Below are positions 10,891-22,088 of a DNA stretch of 64,000 bases, piece by piece. The DNA is from Selaginella tamariscina (Eukaryota; Streptophyta; Lycopodiopsida; Selaginellales; Selaginellaceae): NCBI GenBank assembly GCA_003024785.1, contig PUQB01000885.1:1-64000 (forward strand). Reading direction: 5' to 3'. Position 1 is the stretch's first letter; each line of letters opens with the position of its first letter. The notes beneath the pieces are model-generated. The model was not told where the DNA came from. It did no database searches and saw only the letters and a list, made by a program, of their open reading frames with translations. Both the position numbers and the translations under genes were made by a program.

Positions 10891-11276
10891 TGAATACTTG
10901 GATACGTGCCTCAGAAAGAAGAATCTCGAAAATTTTGTGAGCAGTATCCACCGTATCAACATTTCCTGAAGCTTTTTCTTTCTCGTGATTTTGAATTTTA
11001 TAAAATGAAGGATAGCAACCGGGCGCTTTATAATATTATTCTTAAGGAACGTCATTTTTAGATGAGCCTTTATGCAGACCTGGTCTTATTACATCTTATG
11101 TATTAACAAGGATGGCAACTCCCAATTGCATTCGTGAGAGTGTTAGGTGGTGGCAACAACATCAAGATATTGACCAAAATGATTTGATTAATCCGGAGAG
11201 TGATGATTTAGACAAAATGAGGAGATTTCTCTGTATGGTTAGGAAGAAAGTATTTATAAATAAATTAACATGTTGA
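10891..11276 (+). pseudogene. Unidentified coding remnant
   Basis: In the same frame as the phosphatase but beyond its two stops, an open run contains EQYPPYQHFLKLFLSRDF and NRALYNIILKERHF (to about 11060). A second frame then carries RPGLITSYVLTRMATPNC and ESVRWWQQHQD, ending at the TGA near 11276. The amino-acid texture (paired aromatics, charged helices) looks like real protein rather than chance. I do not recognise it. It may be the C-terminus of the phosphatase gene or a separate decayed gene. Confidence 0.35.
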
Positions 11277-11534
11277 TAAGAAATGATTTCATTTGTAATT
11301 ATGTTTGATAGTATTTCTTCATTATTGTAAACTATTTTTAGAATAATATGAATATTCTAAGATATTTTAGGAATATTCCTTACTAAGTAAGGTTATTGAA
11401 GGATTAATTAATTAATTAATTAATATTTAAGGCTTAATTACATATTAATTAAATGATTAATTAATAATTAAAACTTAAGTATTAATTAGTAATTTATTTT
11501 ATATTCCCATTTTCACGTATCATGCCCACTTTAG
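11277..11534. other. AT-rich spacer
   Basis: Runs of TTAATTAATTAA near 11400-11470. Nothing else seen. Confidence 0.6.
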
Positions 11535-12084
11535 TTACAACGTGCATGTATAGTATTTTTTGTTTGCTCTTTTAAGAGTATCTTCCTTCAGAATGAATAT
11601 AAGAGGCAGTATTAGTTGCTTAGCTTCATGATCCTCATGTAGACCACCATTTAAAACCACGACTATGATTGCATGGACACTCCAAATTTTGGTGTTGGTT
11701 ACTTGGAAACCATCTAAGTGCAACATAAGAAGTAAGTTCCTTGAATCATTAGAGAAGTATGTAAGCTTGAATGCAATTGTGGTGGCACAATTTGGACACT
11801 TGATCTTTGTCACCTCTCTCTCTTCATCTTCCTTAGCTCCATCAAAGCAAGCATGTGGCTTGGGCCATTGTCGCAAGTATATTGCAACTACAACATTTGA
11901 CATGCATGGGAATCTATTTTCATGGATCAAGAAAGTCTGATATCTAAGACCAACGGTTGGCATGCCAGAACTCATGTATAGTTTTTGTACTATTTGTAGT
12001 GTCCCTGCTCAGCCATGTTTCCCAATCTGTCTATGGCAGCATATTGTTCTTGCAAATAGGGCAAGATTGGCTCTGATGCCAATA
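11535..12084 (-). pseudogene. Possible retroelement remnant: tRNA-Met-like primer site plus an unidentified ORF
   Basis: The minus-strand sequence at about 12067-12083 reads TGGCATCAGAGCCAA, one base from the common plant primer-binding site TGGTATCAGAGC complementary to initiator tRNA-Met. Downstream on the minus strand an open frame (11975-11535, 146 codons) contains KIKCPNCATTIAF and LHLDGFQVTNTKIWSVHAI. I do not recognise the protein. No LTR pair was found around it, so an LTR element is only a suggestion. Confidence 0.3.
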
Positions 12085-13697
12085 AAGCGTCCAGCAAAGG
12101 CATGTAGATAAAGTCCCCACTTTGCACAAACTGTGCAAGTCTTTTATTGAACATGTAACATATAATCAATTACAACCACTCATTTTAAACCAAGCTGCAT
12201 TCAATTGCCTAGGGTTAAATCTTTTCATCCCCTACTCAGTGAATGATGTCTTAGATGCAGCCAGAGAACTAGGGTTGATCCACCAGTGAAGAAAGGAGGC
12301 AAGAAAAAAGCAAAGGCAAGCACTAGAGGCACCAAGAGGAAGCATGGAGTTGAACCAAGTAAGTGTTGATTGCATGAGGCTTGCTCCTTGTTGTACGTGT
12401 TGTAGAGGCAACCCCTCTAGATGAGATCTCCCCTTCTCCTCCACCATTGAAAAAGAAGAAACCTCGGCCAAAACCTGAAGCTTGATCAACATGAGCACTC
12501 TCCTTCCCCTCCACCAAAAAAGAAAAGAAGCAATGGCCTAAACCTGAATCAGAGTTAGATGATCATAGTGAGCACTCTCCTTCCCCTCCACCACTGAAAA
12601 AAAAAAAGAAGCCATAGCCAAAGCTAGATGATCAACATGAAGAAGAAGTAGCTGAGCAACCTGACCTTGACCCAGTCTGTGTACTTGAGCAATCGTAACT
12701 TGAGGCGCATCAATGGTGGTCACATCTAGAGAAGGAGCCGTAGCTTGAGCTACAGCAAGAGTAGCCATGGAAGCAAGTTGAGTGTAGCCTAAGGACCAAA
12801 GGAGCCGCAACAGCCAAACAAGCCCAAACAGGATTCTGTACAAGTTTTCAGGTCGAGGAGTGGCTAGTACATCAGTCAAGGATCTATCAACTAGCTATAG
12901 TTATAGTAAAGACTGAAAATTACAAACTATATGATGTAGGCAAACTATACAAGAGTTTTCTTACATAGCAATGCAAGAGTGAATTTAAGACCAAAACAAT
13001 ACATGGTATAATCACTTATTGGTAAAAAGACTACACCAGGGATTAGACATGGAAACTGATGCCAAAAACTACACAAAGCATTGGTGCACATCAAACTATT
13101 CTATATGGTATAGTATTTAATTGAGTACGTAGGATACTACATATAGTATATTCGCATAGTTGAAGGTTGAACTATATAAAAAAAACTAACTATAGTGGCC
13201 TTTTGGGGTTTTTAGTGAAGTTTATAATAATACGATAATCATACTTATATTTTTGGTCACACATATATCATGTATTTGACATTATATTATATATGTATCC
13301 CTTAGATGTGGCATATATTATATAGATGTTCATTGACTTAGAATCATACATGCTAGATTTTGTAAAAGACACAAGTATATTTATGAGTTGCTATAAAAGT
13401 GATATAACATTTCAGTAAATTTACGATTTTTTTATATGAAAGAGTTGCTGTTGTGTAATGAACTTCAACTCTATTTCAAGGTAAAATACATGTGTACACA
13501 CACACACAATATATATGTGTGTGTGTACATTTTGTACCATTAAAATGCACGATTTCTATTTGTATAATAACTACTTTAAAATGTACAACTTTTAGAGTTG
13601 AAATGTATTTCATAAGTATATTTTGGCAAAAGACTGTAATATAAAGGTATAAAGTTCTAGTGTATTCTTAGACTTCTTTGATTCAATATAATGTTTG
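12085..13697. other. Decayed low-complexity sequence; no gene recognised
   Basis: From 12230 to 12890 the plus strand is rich in AAG/GAA and carries a repeated module around GAGCACTCTCCTTCCCCTCC (near 12490 and 12568), each copy followed by a Lys-coding run. This looks like a decayed Pro/Lys-rich repeat. After 12900 the sequence is AT-rich with a CA/GT microsatellite near 13495-13530. Confidence 0.45.
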
Positions 13698-13840
13698 TGT
13701 TAGAATCAAAACAACAAGAAGATGAACATAGCTATGCTCTTTGCTATATCTTTTAATTCACTATGTTGCCACGTTTATACAAGGTTGCTTACTAATTTAG
13801 TTAACTACAATCCTATCTTCTAAAATATTCTTCTCTAACA
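13698..13840 (-). repeat. Copia 3' LTR (143 bp)
   Basis: Starts TGTTAGAATC and ends CTCTAACA on the plus strand, so TG...CA ends are kept. It shares blocks such as CTTTTTGCTATATCTTT-like and TTAGTTAACTA with the copy at 18759-18904. The length is very short for a plant Copia LTR. Confidence 0.75.
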
Positions 13841-13878
13841 CTCTCACTTAGTTGCACCCTCATCTTTTTGTGAAGTCA

Positions 13879-14830
13879 TTATGTGTCTTTTTTGGAAGTG
13901 CCTTGGTGAACATGCATTTGCTTGGATCTCAAGAACTTGAACTTTAGCAATCCTGCTTCCTCCCTCCTCATAAAATGATGCTTCAGCTCCATGTGCTTCA
14001 CCCTCCCATGGAAAACTAGATTCTTCAACATCTTCAAGCAGCTCTCATTGTTGTTGTAGATCCTTGTAGGATGATTTGATGATAACCTCCTTAGTTCTTT
14101 CATCAGGTATCTTAACCACAAAACTTCCTTGGTTACTTCTAATCCCCATGCACTCTACTTTGCATAAAAACAGGGCAACTGCTTGTTGTCTCTTGCTAGC
14201 CCAAGAAATAGTTGCTCCACACTTGATGAAGTAATATCATGTGGTTGTATCAAGACAACTGCCCCAATTAGCATCGCAATAGCCATAAAACCCAAGATAT
14301 AGTGCAACTTGCCCAAATTTGTCATGCTGAATTGCTTCCTCATCAAATTCTTGATTGCCACCATGTCCTTCTCCCTCTTGCAAGCAAGAATTAGATCATC
14401 CACATACAAGACAATGATGATCCTTTGGGTACTTATAGTTTTGGTGTAGACTCTATGGTCAACTTCACTTCTTTTAAAGCCATGATCAACAAAGAACTTG
14501 TCGATCTTTTGGTACCATGCCCTTGAACTCTACTTCAATCCTTAGATGGATTTCTTCAACTTGCACAATTGATGCTCTCTCCCAGCTTCTTTGAATCTTG
14601 GAGGTTGCCTCATGTACACCTCATGCTCCAAATCTCATGAAGAAAAGTTGTCTTCACATCAAGTTGATGAAGTTCCAAATCCTCCTTTGCTGCAATCACC
14701 AAAACCAATTTGATAGATGTCATCTTTGCCACTGATGAATAGGTCTCATCATAGTTAATGCCTTTTGGTCTATGTGTACTCGATCGCCACCAATCTTGCT
14801 CTATAGCGCTCCATAGTACCATCCGCATTG
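13879..14830 (-). pseudogene. Copia reverse transcriptase and RNase H region
   Basis: Contains the reverse transcriptase pieces KGINYDETYSSVAKMTSIK and LELHQLDVKTTFLH (about 14640-14760) and the catalytic MYVDDLILACK (about 14380-14409), then LGKLHYILGF. The RNase H end (13879-14121) has RIYNNNESCLKMLKN and KHMELKHHFMR, the usual Copia C-terminal order. Several frameshifts and stops separate these blocks. Confidence 0.8.
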
Positions 14831-14978
14831 TACTTCTTGAAGACCCACTTGCATTCCACCAGATTATGGAAATTCCCTTTGTCCACCAAGATCCACGTCT
14901 TGTTTCTCCTCATGGACTCAATTTCCTCTTTCATAGTAGCTAGTCACTTCTCTACATCAAGTCCACTCAAAGCCTCCT

Positions 14979-16125
14979 TCAATGTGTGAGGATCACCACT
15001 AAATGTGTCACGAAATCCCTAAAACACTCTAATGTAACCCTAGCTGTTGATCGTTTCATTGATCTTAGAGCGTAAATGTCTTGCGAGAATTTTTTTTGTT
15101 TCAACACCTTGGAACATATGACAACTGGTTCTTCAGGTTCTTCCTTGCACATCCAACTACTCCCCTTATTGTTGATCTCCCATAGAAGGAAGATTTTTGG
15201 GACCACTGTTATTGGAATCTTCTTCCTAGATCACGATCTGTCCTTGATCCTTCACAATTAGCTACTCTGTTGGATGCTCCTCATGTCCTGCAATGTCATA
15301 CTCATCAAAGATGACATGCTGACACCTTACCACCTTCTAGTGCTCCACATCCCAAAGTTTGTATCCTTTGCTATCATCACAATAGTCAACAAAGATGCAT
15401 TCTGTGTTGTTATCATCCAACTTGCTTCTTGTCTTCTTTGGGAACAACCTCCAAGCTCTAATCTTAGCTTAGACAAATCACATGGCTTACCACTCCATGT
15501 AGATTCTATTACAACATCTTGCAGCGATCTAGTTGAAACTCAATTGGTAATGTACACAATTGTGTGCACATCCATCCCCCAAAACTTTGACCCCAGATCC
15601 TTGTGCTTCAACATGGAGTTTACCTTCTCCACAATGGTCTGCATCCATCTAACCACAATGCCATTCTATTCATGATCGTAGGGAAGAGAAAATTAACTTT
15701 TGATGTCGTGTTGTTCACAAAAGCTCCCAAATACCTTGGATGTGAACTCACCACCATTGTCCGTCCTTAAACACTGATCTTGTGTGTAGATTCCAACTCT
15801 ATTGCAGCCTTGAACTATTGGAATATCTCAAACACCTCTATTTTTCATTGCATGGTGTAGATTTAGCACTTCCTACTAAAATCATCCACAAATAACAAGA
15901 AATACCTCACTCCTATCAATGATGTGTGCTTGGCATGCCCCCACACATCCCTGTGAACTAGCTCTAAAGGTTCCTTCTCATGACTTTGACTTCGCTGTAG
16001 AAAGGGCTCATGATGTTGCTTCCCAAGATGTAGCCTTTACAAATCCCCAACTCATAAGATTTGAACTCCAGGCCCAGCTCTTGCTTAAGCACTTGCCTTA
16101 AACTCCGCTCATTAAGGTGCCCTAA
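14979..16125 (-). pseudogene. Copia integrase region
   Basis: Minus-strand translation of 15640-15790 gives RTDNGGEFTSKVF, the second catalytic Asp region of a Copia integrase. The LGHLNE gag-pre-integrase zinc-binding block lies at about 16090-16125. Many stops, and clearly decayed. It continues to the left towards the reverse transcriptase. Confidence 0.7.
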
Positions 16126-16377
16126 CTATTGATGCCATGTGGACAGCTCCACATAATCTTTCTTCAGAATTATTGTAAATGCCTCTAGATTGGATGCCTT
16201 GAGCTTGTACAAGTATCCCACTCTTGTACCTTCTCCAACAACACACTTGCTGATGGAACCACCCAGCAGCTCCAAATCCAAATCCGCCAGCTTTGCAACT
16301 AATAATAGGTTCTTTCCCAACTTTGGCACAAGGTAGACATTGTGCAACACTTTCAATTGGCCTCCACCAAAATTTTC
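16126..16377 (-). pseudogene. Copia protease C-terminal part (left half, split by solo LTR)
   Basis: Encodes VLHNVYLVPKLGKNLLLVAK, which matches the conserved segment after the Copia protease (V-L-x-V-P-x-L-x-x-N-L-L). The other half resumes at 17340 after the inserted LTR. Confidence 0.75.
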
Positions 16378-17339
16378 TGTCATAGTTTTTACTATGACTC
16401 GACCCTTTACTTTGGGGTTTGATTGTTGTTACTTATCGAGTTGTGTGGCAAACCCTAGATGTAGTAGGAAACATGCCATTTAGTGCACTTGGGTATCTAG
16501 TGATGGTCCGGCCAGGTGTCATTAGGTATTTGCAGGAAACTTTAGGTGAAGCTAGAACTTACCTTCTAGAAACTCTCCCTCGGTTTGACGTTCTAGGTTA
16601 GGGTTCTTTGCAAAGTATAGCTTGTCAAAATAAGGGTTAGGGACACCCTAGGGTTGACCTAACCCCACGCCCTAAACCCCCCCTAGGGGTTAGGTTTAGG
16701 GTTAGGTTAGGACAACCATTTTCTCTAAGGGATGGCATTTCCGTGCCAGCCCACTTACTCACTTAGGTAAACAGGTGGGGAGGGGGGGGTCCATCACATA
16801 AATAAGGTAGAGTATATGTAGTGAGGCTTCCTGGGTTCAAAAGAGAGCTCGTTAACCTCCTACCGGTGCAAGCTAAGCTTGTGTCGTCAAGGTGCAACCC
16901 TCCGTTGTGCCGCCAAACTTTCACACGATAGGGGTACAACCCACCCTAGGGTTAAACTATCCTTATCGTTGGCAGGATCTTGCCTTTGAGATAGGGCATG
17001 TCACTTCCAAAGAGTTAGTCAGATTCCTTGGTCCGAAAACCTGCTCACAAGCTCAAAGGCATTGCCCGAGTTCACGTTCCGCAAAACTAGTGGTTGAGGC
17101 CTTGCTCCGGCCGCCTAACCACGCCAAGCTAGGAACGACACTTAAATCTCGGCTAGTCCATGTATCCTAATTCACAAGGTGAGTCTCGTTCGTGGACTTA
17201 GTCAATTAGGGGTTTGAGTTCCTAAGGCTTGGGTTCCTAATACAGGTTATTTTACTAGATTCTGTGGGTTTTTAGAGAGGGGATTCCAGGGTTGGCACCT
17301 GGCAAGCCGCCTTTGTGGCACCAAGTAAAAACTCTGACA
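16378..17339 (+). repeat. Solo LTR of the chromovirus family, inserted in Copia
   Basis: Starts TGTCATAGTTTTTACTATGA and ends AACTCTGACA, with TG...CA ends inside a short terminal inverted repeat (TGTCA/TGACA). It aligns base for base with the 3' LTR at 61992-62954 and with the truncated LTR at 56043-56629, including the poly-G patch, AGAGAGCTCGTTAACCTCC, and the GGGGTTAGGTTTAGGGTTAG tract. No internal chromovirus sequence is present, so it is a solo LTR formed by LTR-LTR recombination. A perfect 5-bp target duplication is not visible (TTTTC versus TCTCC). Confidence 0.9.
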
Positions 17340-18392
17340 TCTCCCTTGCCAGCAATCCTTAACTAATGCTTGCCTCCAACTCTGACGGCCTACTTCGTCT
17401 CCAACGGTTGATACCCCTCGAGCATCTTTTTGTTGAACATCATGAAGTGGGTGCAACATGAGTCAAACCACCATGACTCATCATCCTCTTTGATCAGGGC
17501 ATCTACAAAACAAACAAACACCTCAAATGCAAAGGTTGATTCCTCACTTCTTGGATCCTCACTGCTACTCTTAGATTCCAATTTACTCACAATAGGTTGC
17601 TCGTTCTGCTTCTTAATGCTCTTGCCCTTGCTCCCAGAATCTGCTACATGCTCCTTTTGCTTCTCCTTTGGAAGATTTGTTTTCTTTCATGGATAGAATC
17701 TTGCGATGTGACTAAGATCGCCACACTTGTAGCATCCTTCCACCTTGAGTTGATAGCCTCATATTTCCCCATGTGTTCCTCCTTGAGTAAAGCTTGAGCC
17801 ACAACCGAATCCTCCTTCTTCAAGTAGATGCTCATGCTAGATCCATTCCAATAAATCACTGGTCTTTAAAGGATCCTTCCTATTAAGATATAGATCCTCA
17901 TCATTGCATATGACCAAGGTAGTCCTATCAAGGATTGTCATCACTAGTAAAATATCTGAAAGTTTTGCTTGCAAAGTTATATTCAACTGAGTGAACTTTA
18001 CCTTCATCTCACTCACATACTCCAACGGATCTTTTCCTTGCATCTTCTTAGTGAAGAATCCTTTGAATTGAGCTACTTGATAGTCGATGTCTTTCTTTTC
18101 ATAGGCATTGAGCACTGTCTCCCACACCTTAGTTGCATCTGTTGCTCCATCAATTGTTCTCAATTGAGAATTCTTTACATATTACAACAACACATTCTTT
18201 GCTTGAGCATCCTTTTTTTTCCACTCTTTGTGCTTTGGATTAATGGGATCTAATGGGCAAATAGAGGTTTTACCGATGATCTTCCATAGCTCTAGCTCCT
18301 CCAACAAGCTTTTCATCTTGATCTTCCACCCTGTTGTCCAACTTGCCGATCTTGAACTTCAGCTCAAAATTGTTCCCCATCTCAGCCATAGT
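17340..18392 (-). pseudogene. Copia gag and protease active site
   Basis: From right to left: the gag start near 18392 (MAEMGNNFELKFKIGKLDN), then the UBN2-type gag (VWETVLNAYEKKDIDYQVAQ, FTKKMQGKDPLEYVSEMKVK; 17837-18163), a degenerate knuckle region (17644-17859), and the protease site WWFDSCCTHFM at about 17450-17480. Copia elements normally have DSGCSxHM; Gly to Cys and other changes suggest an inactive protease. Frames change between blocks. Confidence 0.8.
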
Positions 18393-18758
18393 TACCATCG
18401 AACTTCCGAACGTTACATACGTACGTGTTACAAACGGCGTTACGAACGGCAAATTTTCATCCGAATGCAACGTTTGATTTTAGACCAATAGAACGTTGAA
18501 AAACCCTAAAGAAAGTGGAAGCGTAATGGATGAACCTAACGCAAAGATTAATTTCAATTCGAAATATAAAAGAGACGTGACTAGAACCCGAACGTGTATT
18601 ACGAACGCGTTACTAATGGCAAATTTTCACCCGAACGCGTTAATTGGTAATATGATCTCAGCTATACAATCCCTCGGCAGCACCATGAAAACCCTCATGA
18701 GCTGAATCCCTCACAAGATCAACACACACTCTTCACAAAAGAAAGAAAACAAATCACA

Positions 18759-18904
18759 TGTTAGGAATCAAAGAGTGCACACAATTATGCTTTTTGCTAT
18801 ATCTTTCCATTCATGATGCTACCACATATATACAAGGTTACTTATTAATTTAGTTAACTAAAATATTCCTTATTCCTATCTTTTAAAATATTCTTCTCTA
18901 ATAG
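18759..18904 (-). repeat. Copia 5' LTR (146 bp)
   Basis: Begins TGTTAGGAATC and ends near TTCTCTAATAG on the plus strand; the terminal CA is mutated. It pairs with the LTR at 13698-13840. Confidence 0.7.
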
Positions 18905-19181
18905 TGTGTGTGCAGTATATCATATAAAATTAACAGTCATAAGTATGTGTATATGTAATTAATTAGTCATAAGTATGATACACATACTATTAAATATATA
19001 ATAATAAAATATATAATGTTAATTAATGTCTGGACCTTATTGTGCACCGCATATGCATGTGCGTGCGCCTATGTTCAGTTGTCTTTTGACTTATTATATG
19101 TGAACCTATTAAGATGTATGTTAATGAAGTCTGTGGATGATACTTCATTTATAAGTCCTTTTATTAAACTAATAAAAACCA

Positions 19182-19540
19182 AGAAAGTGCTAACTAAGTA
19201 TACATAATATCGTAGAAATCTAAAAATATATCAAAATAATTAATATATATTTTAATATCAACATTAATATAATATATTCATGATATATTAATGAAATACA
19301 TGCTACATATATACATATATTTGTAAAAACATAATCTTGTTCTAGATGTTATATTAATATCAAGAAAGTGCTAACTAAGTATACATAATATGGTAGAAAT
19401 CTAAAAATATACTAAAATAATTAATATATATTTTAATATCAAAATTAATATAATATATTCATGATATATTAATGAAATACATGTCTACATATATACATAT
19501 ATTTGTAAAAACATAATCTTGTTCTAGATGTCATATTAAT
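19182..19540. repeat. 179-bp tandem duplication
   Basis: Two consecutive copies starting AGAAAGTGCTAACTAAGTAT (about 19182 and 19361) differ at only a few positions, such as ATATCG versus ATATGG. The high similarity suggests a recent duplication. Confidence 0.9.
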
Positions 19541-19569
19541 ATGAATATAACCAAAGTCACGGGCATATT

Positions 19570-19642
19570 TCACCAGTCCAAATTTGAACTGGAGACCTTC
19601 AGTGTGTTAGACTGGAGTGATGACGAACTACACCACAGCACC
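19570..19642 (-). tRNA. tRNA-Val(AAC)-like fossil or SINE head
   Basis: The minus strand reads GGTGCTGTGGTGTAGTTCGT, then the anticodon arm CAGT-CTAACAC-ACTG (anticodon AAC), and a T-arm TCCAG-TTCAAAT-TTGGA with an acceptable stem. D-arm, anticodon arm and T-arm match plant tRNA-Val, but the acceptor stem does not close, so it is a pseudogene or the tRNA-derived head of a SINE. No SINE body or poly-A tail was recognised. Confidence 0.6.
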
Positions 19643-20039
19643 TTAACATTATATTATTCAATTTTTATTAAAATATTAATAAACTTATATAAAATACTCT
19701 ACTAACATAAGAGATTTATGTGTATTTTTGACCTTTTACGTTGCTTCAAGTACTTTTATATATATATAAATATTTTTTTTTATAAATCTATGTTGTTAAA
19801 AACAGTATCAAAGTATATTCTTATTTTTTGCTTATTTATTCAATGTGCCAAAAATAACCCGGATAATCTAAACCGATTTGTGTTAAACCTCCACATGATT
19901 AACTATGGGAGACCATGTTCTTTATCGATTAGTTACATAGTGGCATGCTTTTGCGCTCGCCTAGTATTATATATATATATATATATATATAGTGTTAAAT
20001 ATATATAATATAGGTAAGCGAGAAAATTTAAGATAATAT

Positions 20040-20310
20040 TTTTGAGTGTGTGTGTGTGTGGATTACATTAACTTACGAATTTAATGGTATGCAGCAAAGC
20101 TCTTGAATTATCTGAACTAACTTAAATAAACATGAGCATGTACATATTATTATATATTTGATATGCACGTATACCATAGTTACACACACAACGCACATCA
20201 CATATGTGTGTCCGTGTGTGTGCATGCGTGTGTGCTCATGGTTTATTAATGAATTTATGGGAAATAGTCAAGAAAATAATATGGTACCTGCAAGCTAAGC
20301 TAATTCTATA
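20040..20310 (+). pseudogene. Inverted partial copy of the unidentified gene at 30.8-31.45 kb
   Basis: This stretch matches, in reverse complement, intron and last-exon sequence of the gene at 31.2 kb: TGTGCTCATGGTTTATT, then TTTATGGGAAATAGTCAAGA, then ATGGTACCTGCAAG. The last block comes from about 370 bp further on, so the copy has an internal deletion. The splice acceptor CTGGCAG of the last exon is also deleted here. It is a truncated pseudogene copy. Confidence 0.65.
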
Positions 20311-20622
20311 TATATATTATTGGTATATATTACTATATATATCTATCCTATATCTTTATAGCTAATTATTATAATATGTAATATATTACTAATTATATAT
20401 ATATATATAGACACACATATGTTTGTTTAAGTGTGTGATTTAAGATGCTGGTTCCGGAAGTTGAAAGTTTGAAGTTGCAAAGCTAACCCCGTCAAAATTA
20501 ATAATAATAGCTAATATTAATATTAAGTGTGTACATGTTAAGTAGCCAGTAAATTAAATTATGTATGTTATTATAAAATAATATTACATCTGCTGGAGCA
20601 AACTTTAAATGATAATTAACTT

Positions 20623-20780
20623 TGTGAGAGCTTGGAATATAGAAATGTATATATCCATTAGTTCAAAAACCCTAATTTATATACAAGAGTGAGTGATCCA
20701 GATTGAATCCAATCGGGTTATTAAAATCTATTACGCTAATAATAGTATGTGCACATGCAGCCATACATGTGGATCTTACA
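20623..20780 (-). repeat. Gypsy copy A 3' LTR (158 bp)
   Basis: TGTGAGAG...GATCTTACA on the plus strand. The polypurine tract (minus-strand GAGAGGAGGGGATGA) abuts it at 20781-20797. Confidence 0.85.
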
Positions 20781-22030
20781 TCATCCCCTCCTCTCGGAAG
20801 GGTGTAAGCTGGTTAGGTTCTCTTGTAAACGGGCCCGGATCTGGAGGAACATCAGGAGGAGGCACTGGTGGATCTGTAGGCGGCACAACTTGTTCTCGTT
20901 GCACAATCTTCAGAAGATCAGGTTGAATGTCGTGCCAAACCTCATAAACCTATGGCCGTACTTGCCATAGCACTCGATACAGTCCTTTCCACTGAGGAAG
21001 GAGACTCTTAGCTAAACCACGTACCAAAGCTTGGGAAAATGAACCAACACAGTTCATCAACCTTGTACTTCACAGGAGGACGATGATGTGAGTTGTAGCA
21101 TTGTTGTTGTCCTACTTGTACGTGACCCAAGTGTTCTGTTGACTCCGCACGAACCAGTGGAAGAATGCTCGTCAGATACCGATCCCACGATCTAGCATCA
21201 ACAACTCGCAGTAACCGAGAAGGCAAACCCAACTCTGTTGGCAACACCAGGTCATGACCATACAAGAGCTTATATGGGGAAGTACCAATGGAATTTTGAA
21301 CTCAGTGATATAAGCATATTGGAAAGACGGCAAATAACCATCCCAATCTGAATGTTGAAAGTTCACATACTTCGTGATCATTCCCTTGAAGGTTCTGACG
21401 AGCCGTTCCACTAAACCATCTGTCTGAGGATGATAAGCACTTGTGAAAGTGTGGCGTATCCCTAGTCGAGATGTCAAAACATGAAATGCCTCATCCATAA
21501 ATGCAGAACCATTATCCGAGAGAATTCGCTCTAGACAAGAATGTGAAACACGACCCGATTAAGGAGAAACTAACCAACAGTAGAAGTAGTCGCACTAGCA
21601 AGAGCACCAACTTTTACCCAACAAGTTAGGTAATCAAAAGCAATAATAACGTACTCGTTGCCAGCAGTTAACCATGGAAAAGGTCCCATCAAATCAAATG
21701 CCACCAACTGAAACGAACGAGAAACTGCAATTGACTTCAACCATCCTTCCGAAGCACATGGGGGAGTATTCCTGGCACCACACACATCTACACACATACC
21801 GAATCACATCTCCTCGCAACTCCAGCCAATAAAAAGATCTGTGCAGCTTCTCCATCACCCGACGATGTCCCATGTGCCTGCCAAGAATAGGAGAGTCATG
21901 GTAAGCATGGAGGAAGTGTGGAATGAAGACTGAAGGCACCACCAACTGCAAAGGATCATCTGGATCAGTCCCCACATGGATTCCTGAAGGCGATACTGCG
22001 AATGTAAATGCCTGAAAGGCAAGTCATCAG
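20781..22030 (-). pseudogene. Gypsy copy A integrase
   Basis: From right to left: the H2C2 zinc region (HDSPILGRHMGHRRVMEKLH, CVWCQE), the first catalytic Asp block VAFDLMGPFPW, LTSRLGIRHTFTSAYHPQTD and GLVERLVRTFKGM with the catalytic Glu, then MYGHDLVLPTELGLPSRL. Broken near 21540 and 21780. The region after the core ends near the polypurine tract without a chromodomain. Confidence 0.8.
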
Positions 22031-22088
22031 CAAGTGATGCAGGATTCTCAAACCCATCACGAAGCCTTTGAATCCACGGCTCAACCTT

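Larger units (their letters stand above)
13698..18904 (-). mobile_element. Ty1/Copia LTR retrotransposon, minus strand, decayed, with a nested solo LTR
   Basis: Matching short LTRs lie at 13698-13840 and 18759-18904. Between them, on the minus strand, the Copia order runs from right to left: gag, zinc-knuckle region, protease, integrase, reverse transcriptase, RNase H. The order integrase before reverse transcriptase is diagnostic of Copia. All parts carry frameshifts and stops. Without the nested 962-bp solo LTR the element would be about 4.25 kb. No clean target-site duplication was found. Confidence 0.85.
18905..20622. other. AT-rich intergenic stretch
   Basis: No protein gene is seen. 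It contains a 179-bp tandem duplication, a tRNA-Val-like fossil and a block homologous to the gene remnant at 30.8-31.45 kb, each listed separately, plus TA and GT microsatellites. Confidence 0.7.

Noticed and set aside
20693-20970. Plus-strand Gly/Ser-rich open frames near 20.8 kb
   Set aside because: They are antisense to the Pro-rich C-terminus of the Gypsy copy A integrase.
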